Shown piece by piece: positions 36,626 to 43,155 of a DNA stretch of 43,155 bases. Source of the stretch: Thiobacillaceae bacterium. Lineage in GTDB: Bacteria; Pseudomonadota; Gammaproteobacteria; Burkholderiales; Thiobacillaceae. The stretch spans positions 1-43,155 of the forward strand of contig JANWZL010000010.1 of NCBI GenBank assembly GCA_025054655.1, in the 5' to 3' direction. A program made the position numbers and the translations under genes. Position 1 is the first letter of the stretch. Every line of letters starts with the position of its first letter. The notes below the pieces were generated by a model, which worked only from the letters and a program-made list of their open reading frames with translations, was not told where the DNA came from and did no database searches.

Positions 36626-38155
36626 TCAGACCAGGCATTCTTCCACGTGCTGCACACGCTCGTTTTCGTCCACGCTCTCGATGCGCACGTCGTAACCCCA
36701 CAGCCGCGCGATGTGGCGCAGCACCTCGGCGGTCGATTCGCCCAGCGGCCGGCGGTTGTGCATGTAGTGGCGTAGCGTCAACGAACGGTCGCCGTAGAGG
36801 TCCACGTTCCAGACCTGAATGTTGGGCTCGCGCTGGCCCAGGTTGTACTGGTCGGCCAGATACTGGCGCACCGCCCGGTAGCCGGCGTCGTCGTGAATGG
36901 CGATGATCTCCAACTGCTCCTCGGCCTCGTCGTCGAGCACGGCAAACAGCTTCATCTCGCGGATGAGATGCGGCGAGAGGTACTGGGCGATGAAGCTCTC
37001 GTCCTTGAAGTTGCGCATGGCGAAGTCGAGCACCTTGCGCCAGTCGGCCCCGGCGATGTCCGGGAACCAGCGCCGATCCTCCTCGGTGGGTTGTTCGCAA
37101 ATGCGGCGGATGTCACGGTAGATGTTGAAGCCCAGGGCGTAGGGGTTGATGCCGTTATAGGCGCGGCTGTAGTAAGGCGGTTGATAGACCACGTTGGTGT
37201 GCGACTGCAGGAATTCCAGCATGAAGCCATCGGTCAGCCGCCCTTCCTCATAGAGGTGGTTGAGTAGGGTGTAGTGCCAGAAGGTGGCCCAGCCCTCGTT
37301 CATCACCTGGGTCTGCCGCTGGGGATAGAAGTACTGTGCGATGCGGCGCACAATGCGCACGATCTCGCGCTGCCAAGGCGCGAGGCGCGGGGCGTTCTTT
37401 TCGATGAAGTAGAGCAGGTTCTCCTGCGGCTCGGAGGGGAAGCGCTCCTCCTTCTTCGATTTGGCCGCCGCCGCCTTGGCCGGCAGGGTGCGCCACAGAT
37501 CGTTGACCTGCGACTGCAGATAGGCCTCGCGCTCGCGCTGTCGTTCGCGCTCCTTGGCCATGGACAGCTTGGCCGGCCGCTTGTAGCGATCCACCCCGTA
37601 GTTCATGAGGGCGTGGCAGGAGTCGAGGATCTCCTCTACCGCCTCCTCGCCGTAGCGTTCCTCGCACTCGGCCACGTAGTTGCGGGCGAACACCAGATAA
37701 TCGAGGATGGCCTCGGCATCGGTCCAGGTGCGGAACAGGTAATTACCCTTGAAGAAAGAGTTGTGACCATAGCAGGCATGGGCGATGACCAGGGCCTGCA
37801 TGGTCATGGTGTTCTCCTCCATCAGATAGGCGATGCAGGGGTTGGAGTTGATGACGATCTCGTAAGCGAGCCCCATCTGCCCACGCTTGTAGCTTTTTTG
37901 CGTGGCGACGAACTGTTTGCCGAAGGACCAGTGGTGATAGCCCACCGGCATGCCCACCGAGGAATAGGCATCGATCATCTGCTCCGAGGTGATCACCTCG
38001 ATCTGGTTGGGGTAGGTATCCAACCCGTAATGCGCCGCCACCCGCGCGATCTCGCGGTCGTAGGCCTGCAGCAGCTCGAAGGTCCAGTCAGAGCCCTCGG
38101 AGATGGGGCGGCGGCTGCGCACCGGATGGAGGTCGGTGGGCCTTGGCTCGTTCAT
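36626..38155 (-). CDS. spoVR: SpoVR family protein
   Basis: A 509-residue SpoVR/YcgB protein, a widespread family of unknown biochemistry linked to stationary-phase or sporulation functions. Conserved blocks include Y-P-N-Q-I-E-V-I-T-S-E-Q-M, Y-E-I-V-I-N-S-N-P-C-I-A-Y-L-M-E-E-N-T, H-A-C-Y-G-H-N-S-F-F-K-N-type histidines and M-N-E-G-W-A-T-F-W-H. The His/Glu-rich conserved blocks suggest metal binding, which is inference. ATG 38155 overlaps the yeaH stop by four bases. It is the last gene of the prkA-yeaH-spoVR operon, with a GC hairpin but no T-run downstream. Confidence 0.95.
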   Translation of the reverse strand: MNEPRPTDLHPVRSRRPISEGSDWTFELLQAYDREIARVAAHYGLDTYPNQIEVITSEQMIDAYSSVGMPVGYHHWSFGKQFVATQKSYKRGQMGLAYEIVINSNPCIAYLMEENTMTMQALVIAHACYGHNSFFKGNYLFRTWTDAEAILDYLVFARNYVAECEERYGEEAVEEILDSCHALMNYGVDRYKRPAKLSMAKERERQREREAYLQSQVNDLWRTLPAKAAAAKSKKEERFPSEPQENLLYFIEKNAPRLAPWQREIVRIVRRIAQYFYPQRQTQVMNEGWATFWHYTLLNHLYEEGRLTDGFMLEFLQSHTNVVYQPPYYSRAYNGINPYALGFNIYRDIRRICEQPTEEDRRWFPDIAGADWRKVLDFAMRNFKDESFIAQYLSPHLIREMKLFAVLDDEAEEQLEIIAIHDDAGYRAVRQYLADQYNLGQREPNIQVWNVDLYGDRSLTLRHYMHNRRPLGESTAEVLRHIARLWGYDVRIESVDENERVQHVEECLV

Positions 38156-39414
38156 GCCGTCTTCTTCCTGAACAACTCCCGGAACACCGGATAGATGTCC
38201 TCCAGCCCCAGGATGCGCTGCATAGCGAAACGTGGGTTGACGGATTTGACGTATTCGTACTGGTGCCACAGGCTCTGCGGGTGCTCGGCCTGGATCTCGA
38301 CATAGGCGTAATACTGCACCAGCGGCATGATCTCTTTGAGCAGGATGTCGCGGCAGCGCGGCGAGTCGTCCTCCCAGTTGTCGCCGTCCGAGGCCTGGGC
38401 GACATAGATGTTCCAGGCGCTGGAGGGGTAGCGCGCGCGGATGATCTCGGCCATCAGCTCGAGCGCGCTGGAGACCACGGTGCCGCCGGTCTCGCGTGAG
38501 TGGAAGAAATCGTCCTCGTCCACCTCCTTGGCCACCGTGTGGTGGCGGATGAACACCAGGTCGATCTTGTCGTAGTTGCGGGTGAGGAACAGATACAGCA
38601 GCATGAAGAAGCGTTTGGCGATGTCTTTGCGCTCCTCGTCCATGGAGCCGGACACGTCCATGATGCAGAACATCACCGCCTGGCTGCTGGGGTGGGGCTG
38701 GTCGATGCGGTGGGCGTATCTCAGGTCCCAGGTGTCGAGGAAGGGCACTGCCGCCACCCGCGCCCTGAGCCGCTCGATCTCGGCGCGCAGCCGCTCAGCC
38801 TCGGCGCTGGCGCCCAGACCCTCGGACTCCAGCTCGGCAAGCCGCGCCTCGGCCTCGCGCAGGGCCTCGCGTGGCCCGCCCGACATGGCCAGCCGCCGGC
38901 CGATGGCCCGCTTCATCGAGCGCACCACGTGCAGATTGGCCGGGTTGCCCTGACTGACGAAGCCGGCCCGTACGCGCCGGATCTCGGGCACCGCCATCAA
39001 CTGCTTCTTCACCATGTCGGGCAGGGCCAGGTCCTCGAAGAAGTAGTTCATGAACTCTTCTTTGCTGAGTTCGAACACGAACTCATCCAACCCCTCCCCC
39101 TCAGGCGATGCGCTGCCCCGCCCCTGGCCTGCACCAGCCTCGGGCCGGTCGATGCGGTCGCCGGTGACGAACTCCTTGTTGCCCGGGTGCACGATCACCC
39201 GACGGCCGCCGGGGCCGTGGTGGAACACCGGCTCACTGAGGTCCCTGGCCGGGATGGAGATCTTCTCGCCCCGTTCCAGATCGGTGACCTTGCGCCCGGA
39301 GACGGCCTCCGCCACCGCACGCCGGATCTGCTGCCGGAAACGGCGCAGGAAACGCTGGCGGTTGACCGCGCTGCGGTTCTTGCCCGATAGCCGGCGATCG
39401 ACGAATTGGGTCAT
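38152..39414 (-). CDS. yeaH: YeaH/YhbH family protein (DUF444, VWA-like)
   Basis: A 420-residue DUF444 protein. The N-terminal third is basic (R-R-L-S-G-K-N-R-S-A-V-N-R-Q-R-F) with P-G-x-G-G-R-R-V-I-type Gly-rich text. A coiled-coil-like Glu/Leu/Arg stretch follows at about 185-220. The C-terminal half is a von Willebrand A-type domain with the MIDAS-like D-V-S-G-S-M near 250. Family members are always near prkA and are thought to act with the PrkA kinase in starvation responses. It starts ten bases after prkA and overlaps spoVR, so the trio is one unit. Confidence 0.94.
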   Translation of the reverse strand: MTQFVDRRLSGKNRSAVNRQRFLRRFRQQIRRAVAEAVSGRKVTDLERGEKISIPARDLSEPVFHHGPGGRRVIVHPGNKEFVTGDRIDRPEAGAGQGRGSASPEGEGLDEFVFELSKEEFMNYFFEDLALPDMVKKQLMAVPEIRRVRAGFVSQGNPANLHVVRSMKRAIGRRLAMSGGPREALREAEARLAELESEGLGASAEAERLRAEIERLRARVAAVPFLDTWDLRYAHRIDQPHPSSQAVMFCIMDVSGSMDEERKDIAKRFFMLLYLFLTRNYDKIDLVFIRHHTVAKEVDEDDFFHSRETGGTVVSSALELMAEIIRARYPSSAWNIYVAQASDGDNWEDDSPRCRDILLKEIMPLVQYYAYVEIQAEHPQSLWHQYEYVKSVNPRFAMQRILGLEDIYPVFRELFRKKTA

Positions 39415-39424
39415 GGGTCAAGCT

Positions 39425-41344
39425 TCAGGAGGCCTTGCGCGCGCGCAGATACCACTCTGCCAGCAGCCGCACCTGTTTTTCTGTATAGCCCTTGGCGACC
39501 ATGCGCGCGACGAATTCGCGGTGTTTCTTTTGCTCCTCGCTGGAGGCCTTGGCATTGAAGGAGATCACCGGCAGCAGGTCCTCGGTGCTGGAGAACATGC
39601 GCTTCTCGATCACCCGCCGCAGCTTCTCATAGCTGGTCCAGGCCGGGTTCTTGCCGTGGTTCTGCGCCCGTGCGCGCAGCACGAAGTTGACCACCTCGTG
39701 ACGGAAGTCCTTGGGGTTGGCGATGCCGGCGGGCTTCTCGATCTTCTCCAGCTCGGCGTTCAGCTGCGCGCGGTCGAGGATCTCGCCGGTGTCGGGGTCG
39801 CGGTACTCCTGGTCCTGAATCCACATGTCGGCGTAGGTCACATAGCGGTCGAAGATGTTCTGACCGTATTCCGAGTAGGACTCCAGATAGGCCGTCTGCA
39901 GCTCCTTCTCGATGAATTCCAGATAACGCGGGGCGAGATACTCCTTGATGAAGGCGATGTAGCGGCTCTCCACCTCGGGCGGAAACTGCTCCTGCTCGAT
40001 CTGGTTCTCCAGCACATAGAGCAGGTGTACGGGGTTGGCGGCGATCTCGCTGTGGTCGAAGTTGAACACCTTGGACAGGATCTTGAAGGCGAAGCGGGTG
40101 GAGATACCCGTCATGCCCTCGTCCACTCCGGCGAAATCGCGATATTCCTGATAGCTCTTCGCCTTCGGGTCGATGTCCTTGAGGTTTTCATCGTCATAGA
40201 TGCGCATCTTGGAATAGATACTGGAATTCTCCGGTTCCTTCAGGCGTGTGAGCACGGAGAATTGCGCCAGCATCTCCAGGGTGCCCGGCGCGCAGGGGGC
40301 GTCGGCGAGCGAGCTGTTGCGAAGCAGCTTCTGGTAGATCTTCACCTCCTCGGATACGCGCAGGCAGTAAGGCACCTTGACGATGTAGATGCGGTCGAGG
40401 AAGGCCTCGTTGTTCTTGTTGTTCTTGAACGCCTGCCACTCCGCCTCGTTGGAGTGGGCGAGGATGATGCCGTCGAAGGGGATAGCGCCGAAGCCCTCGG
40501 TGCCCTTGTAGTTGCCCTCCTGGGTGGCGGTCAGCAGCGGATGCAGCACCTTGATGGGCGCCTTGAACATCTCCACGAACTCCAGCAGCCCCTGGTTGGC
40601 CAAGCACAGGCCGCCGGAGTAGCTGTAGGCGTCGGGGTCGTCCTGGGCGTATTTCTCCAGCTTACGGATGTCTACCTTTCCCACCAGGGAGGAGATGTCC
40701 TGGTTGTTCTCGTCGCCCGGCTCGGTCTTGGCGATGGCCACCTGTCCCAATACCGAGGGCCAGCGCTTGACCACCCGGAAGCGGGTGATGTCGCCGTTGT
40801 ACTCGTGCAGCCGTTTGACCGCCCAGGGCGAGAGCACCTTGTTCAGATAACGCCTAGGGATGCCGTACTCCTGCTCCAGGATGTCGCCGTCCTCGTCGGC
40901 GGAGAACAGGGCGAGCGGCGAATCGTTCACCGGCGAGCCTTTAAGGGCGTAGAAGGGCATCTTCTCCATCAGGTGCTTCAGCTTCTCCGCCAGCGAGCTC
41001 TTGCCGCCACCCACCGGGCCCAGCAGGTAGAGGATCTGTTTTTTCTCCTCCAGGCCCTGTGCGGCATGACGGAAGTAGGACACGATCTGCTCGATCGTGT
41101 CCTCCATGCCGTAGAAGTCCTTAAAGGCCGGATAGACCTTGATCACCTTGTTGGAGAAGATGCGCGACAGCCGAGGATCGAGCCGCGTGTCGATCAGCTC
41201 CGGCTCGCCGATGGCGGCCAGCATCCGCTCCGCGGCCGTGGCGTAGGCCATGCGGTCCTTCTTGCACAGCTCCAAATATTCCTCCAGGGAATACTCCTCC
41301 TCCTCGCGGCGATAGCGGGCTATGGTCTGGTTGAACAGGCTCAT
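39425..41344 (-). CDS. yeaG: PrkA/YeaG family serine protein kinase (AAA+)
   Basis: A 639-residue PrkA protein. The N-terminal AAA domain has the Walker A L-L-G-P-V-G-G-G-K-S-S-L near 105 and a Walker B-like region; the C-terminal domain resembles a eukaryotic-type kinase and begins around 400. E. coli YeaG is induced by nitrogen starvation and contributes to survival with YeaH. ATG 41344 is supported by a strong GGAGAGGTGAT ribosome binding site; an in-frame extension to 41485 has no family similarity. A sigma-54-type promoter lies about 180 bp upstream. Confidence 0.96.
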   Translation of the reverse strand: MSLFNQTIARYRREEEEYSLEEYLELCKKDRMAYATAAERMLAAIGEPELIDTRLDPRLSRIFSNKVIKVYPAFKDFYGMEDTIEQIVSYFRHAAQGLEEKKQILYLLGPVGGGKSSLAEKLKHLMEKMPFYALKGSPVNDSPLALFSADEDGDILEQEYGIPRRYLNKVLSPWAVKRLHEYNGDITRFRVVKRWPSVLGQVAIAKTEPGDENNQDISSLVGKVDIRKLEKYAQDDPDAYSYSGGLCLANQGLLEFVEMFKAPIKVLHPLLTATQEGNYKGTEGFGAIPFDGIILAHSNEAEWQAFKNNKNNEAFLDRIYIVKVPYCLRVSEEVKIYQKLLRNSSLADAPCAPGTLEMLAQFSVLTRLKEPENSSIYSKMRIYDDENLKDIDPKAKSYQEYRDFAGVDEGMTGISTRFAFKILSKVFNFDHSEIAANPVHLLYVLENQIEQEQFPPEVESRYIAFIKEYLAPRYLEFIEKELQTAYLESYSEYGQNIFDRYVTYADMWIQDQEYRDPDTGEILDRAQLNAELEKIEKPAGIANPKDFRHEVVNFVLRARAQNHGKNPAWTSYEKLRRVIEKRMFSSTEDLLPVISFNAKASSEEQKKHREFVARMVAKGYTEKQVRLLAEWYLRARKAS

Positions 41345-41685
41345 GATCACCTCTCCATGCAATCCATCCGTCCGACGGGCTAGACCATGCACCCGCAGGT
41401 CATGCCCGTTATCCTCGTCCCCAGCCCCACTTCCGCCGGCGGCCAGGGGCGGGCTGTCGTCGCAGGCGCGACCTGACCGCAACAACCACCCGGCAGCAGC
41501 CAGGGCAGACCCGGCGACATCGGCAGTATCAGACTAGCAAGACGCATGCCGGGTTCAAGTCGTGGGCGCTACTCCGCTTTGACACCGCCGCCCCGAATTG
41601 GTGCCATCCAGCGGGCGTGCGCACACGTACTCTCACGAAGTCATTACGGCACACCTGGCCGACGGCTGCAGCGCGGGACCGGCGC
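41345..41685. other. 341-bp gene-free region upstream of prkA
   Basis: No credible gene is seen between prkA and xerC. The region holds the sigma-54-type promoter (41535-41552) and a leader of about 180 nt containing a small hairpin GTCGC/GCGAC (41459-41472). An 8-bp palindrome GTGCGCAC at 41617-41624, roughly 95 bp upstream of the predicted start, could be part of an activator site. No terminator with a T-run follows xerC. Confidence 0.6.
41535..41552 (-). promoter_or_regulatory. Sigma-54 (RpoN) -24/-12 promoter of prkA-yeaH-spoVR
   Basis: The minus strand reads CCGGCATGCGTCTTGCTA. The -24 GG is at 41550-41549 and the -12 GC at 41538-41537, ten bases apart, with GGCA and TTGC both intact (consensus YTGGCACGRNNNTTGCW). 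A start near 41525 is predicted. E. coli yeaGH is known to be a sigma-54/NtrC target, which supports the call. The 15-bp core is identical to that at 2542-2556. Confidence 0.7.
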
Positions 41686-42567
41686 CTATTTCTTCCGGGC
41701 GCGGGGATGGGCCTGATCGTACACCCTGGCCAGGTGCTGGTAGTCCAAGTGAGTATAGACCTGGGTCGTGGACAGGCTGGCGTGCCCCAACATCTCCTGC
41801 ACCGCGCGCAACTCGCCCGAGGACTGCAGCAGGTGCGAGGCGAAGGAATGGCGCAGGGCATGCGGATGCACCCGCGTGGTCAAGCCCCGGCTCAAGCCCA
41901 GGCGTTTGAGCTGCACCTGCACCACGCGCGGGCTGATCCGCCCTCCACGCGCACCAACGAAGAGCGCGCGCTCGTCGCGCGCCACACTGGGGCGCACCGC
42001 CAGCCAGGCCTGCAAGGCCGCGATGGCCATGCGACCTACGGGCACGATGCGCGTCTTGCGTCCCTTGCCGGTGACGGTCACCTCGCCCGCGGCCAGATCC
42101 ACCTCACCCAGATTCAGCCCCACCAGCTCGCTGAGTCGCAACCCTGAGGAATACATCAGCTCGAACATCGCCCGATCGCGCAGGGCAAGCGCGTCGGCTG
42201 CGGCGGCGGGGGCGAGCAATTGGGCCACGGCGTCGGGCGACAGGGTGTGTGGCAGACGACGCGCGCCTTTGGGTGCACGCAGCCCCGCACAAGGGTTGGC
42301 CTGCACCCGTCCCGCGCGCCCCAACCAGGCATAGAAGCGGCGCCAGGCCGAGAGCATGCGCGCCAGGCTGCGCGGGGCATAGCCACGCGCGTGCAGTTGC
42401 GCCAGGCAGCGGCGCAGGTCGTGCACCTGCAACGCCTCGGCGCTGCGCCCGCCCGCACACTCGGCCAGGCGCGCGAGATCGCCGGCATACAGGGCGCAGG
42501 TACGGGCACTGTAATGCCGGCCGCGCAGGTGCCCGACGAAGGCCTCGATGTCCGCGCGCAGGCTCAC
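41686..42567 (-). CDS. xerC: Tyrosine recombinase XerC
   Basis: Site-specific recombinase that, with XerD, resolves chromosome dimers at dif. The 293-residue protein has an N-terminal SAM-like core-binding domain (about 1-95) and the catalytic domain with all residues in place: Arg144 in S-G-L-R-L-S-E-L, Lys168, His236-x-x-Arg239 in H-P-H-A-L-R-H-S, His262 in L-G-H-A-S-L-S-T-T and nucleophile Tyr271 in Q-V-Y-T-H-L. Each is four positions earlier than in E. coli XerC. The start is GTG 42567, overlapping the DUF484 stop by four bases (GTGA); a longer in-frame extension inside DUF484 is not used. Confidence 0.95.
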   Translation of the reverse strand: MSLRADIEAFVGHLRGRHYSARTCALYAGDLARLAECAGGRSAEALQVHDLRRCLAQLHARGYAPRSLARMLSAWRRFYAWLGRAGRVQANPCAGLRAPKGARRLPHTLSPDAVAQLLAPAAAADALALRDRAMFELMYSSGLRLSELVGLNLGEVDLAAGEVTVTGKGRKTRIVPVGRMAIAALQAWLAVRPSVARDERALFVGARGGRISPRVVQVQLKRLGLSRGLTTRVHPHALRHSFASHLLQSSGELRAVQEMLGHASLSTTQVYTHLDYQHLARVYDQAHPRARKK

Positions 42568-43155
42568 GCGACGAAACGCCCCACCGCCGCAGCGGCCAAT
42601 TCGGCCAGCCAGGCGAGATAGAGGGTGCCCATCTCCGGGTAGAAGCGGGCGGCGTCCTCCGACGCCAAGACCAGCAGCCCGCGCACCCCACCGTCGCGTA
42701 AGGGGGCGAGGGCGAAGGAGCGCAGATGCCCCCCCGCCTCGCCGAACCAAGCGCGCACCTCCGGCAGGACCTCAGATCCGCAGCGCGGCGCAGACAAGCC
42801 GTCGGCCAGGGCGCGGATGTCAGGACTCACCGCGGCGAATTCCGGCAGGGCCAGCGGTATGCCGCCGTCCCAGATGCGCACCGCCGTGTGCGGCACGGCG
42901 AACTCCTCGTGCAGGTTCAGGTACAGGGCGGCGAGCGCCGCCTCCAGGCTGCGCGCGCGCATGAGCGCGAGCGCGAGGCGATGCAGCTTCTCGCCGAGGG
43001 CGTCGTTCTCCTCGGCGAACTGGATGAATTCGCGCAGTTTCGCCTCCAGCCCCCGCGCCCGTTCCCGCAGCAGCATCACCTGCCGCTCGTTGAGCGAGAT
43101 GGTCTGACCGCTGTGGGGGTGGGGCACGTTGAGGGTGGCGAGCAGCTCGGTGTGC
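42564..43155 (-). CDS. DUF484 family protein, 5' end outside window
   Basis: The gene runs off the right edge; 196 C-terminal codons are visible. The segment P-H-P-H-S-G-Q-T-I-S-L-N-E-R-Q, then a helical L-R-E-R-A-R-G-L-E region and a GAF-like C-terminal domain, is typical of DUF484 proteins. The frame stays open to the edge (E-L-L-A-T-L-N before P-H-P-H), so the GTG at 43127 is not the true start. DUF484 is usually encoded between dapF and xerC in Gammaproteobacteria, and the GTGA overlap with xerC agrees. The function of the family is unknown. Confidence 0.92.
   Translation of the reverse strand, partial: HTELLATLNVPHPHSGQTISLNERQVMLLRERARGLEAKLREFIQFAEENDALGEKLHRLALALMRARSLEAALAALYLNLHEEFAVPHTAVRIWDGGIPLALPEFAAVSPDIRALADGLSAPRCGSEVLPEVRAWFGEAGGHLRSFALAPLRDGGVRGLLVLASEDAARFYPEMGTLYLAWLAELAAAAVGRFVA

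Overview
The window looks like a high-G+C gammaproteobacterial chromosome segment, possibly near the Chromatiales/Ectothiorhodospiraceae. The reasons are the order tpiA-secG-tRNA-Leu-nuoA-N with nuoC and nuoD unfused, the cluster priA-argS-SPOR protein, the pair DUF484-xerC, and a PrkA/YeaH/SpoVR trio. The taxonomic call is inference; no rRNA gene is present.

Layout. 1-2373: the 5' part of a small secreted-protein gene faces an OmpR/EnvZ-type two-component pair, and the two kinase-system genes are separated by a run of C-rich heptamers. 2354-2509 (minus): an unannotated-looking 51-codon gene with a good ribosome binding site and a sigma-54-type promoter. 2728-4065: tpiA, secG, tRNA-Leu(GAG) and an intrinsic terminator. 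4079-19414: a complete 14-subunit complex I operon (nuoA-N). It is interrupted between nuoK and nuoL by a MNT nucleotidyltransferase gene and a frameshifted HEPN partner, and it carries two GTAG-headed palindromes flanking nuoB-nuoC.

19405-29855 is all on the minus strand: tviB-tviC-dacB (UDP-GalNAcA-type nucleotide sugars and PBP4), a 353-bp gene-free A+T-richer region with two perfect DnaA boxes around a perfect IHF site, then priA, argS, a SPOR protein, dsbA and rsmI. 29990-36162 is mostly plus: a secreted trypsin-like protease, a Uma2 nuclease-like protein, a YgfX-like membrane protein, lipB, queD (minus), and a ChaN-PDZ lipoprotein translationally coupled to a secreted M1-type metallopeptidase. 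36154-41344 (minus): a c-type cytochrome and prkA-yeaH-spoVR behind a sigma-54-type promoter. 41686-43155 (minus): xerC and a partial DUF484 gene.

Most genes are housekeeping. The most interesting signals are non-coding or small. An identical 15-bp sigma-54 promoter core sits before the 51-codon gene and before prkA, suggesting a shared regulon. The DnaA/IHF region beside priA resembles a replication-control element. A toxin-antitoxin-like MNT/HEPN module is woven into the nuo operon by overlapping stop/start codons. All functional statements rest on sequence reading and remembered family motifs; no searches were run.
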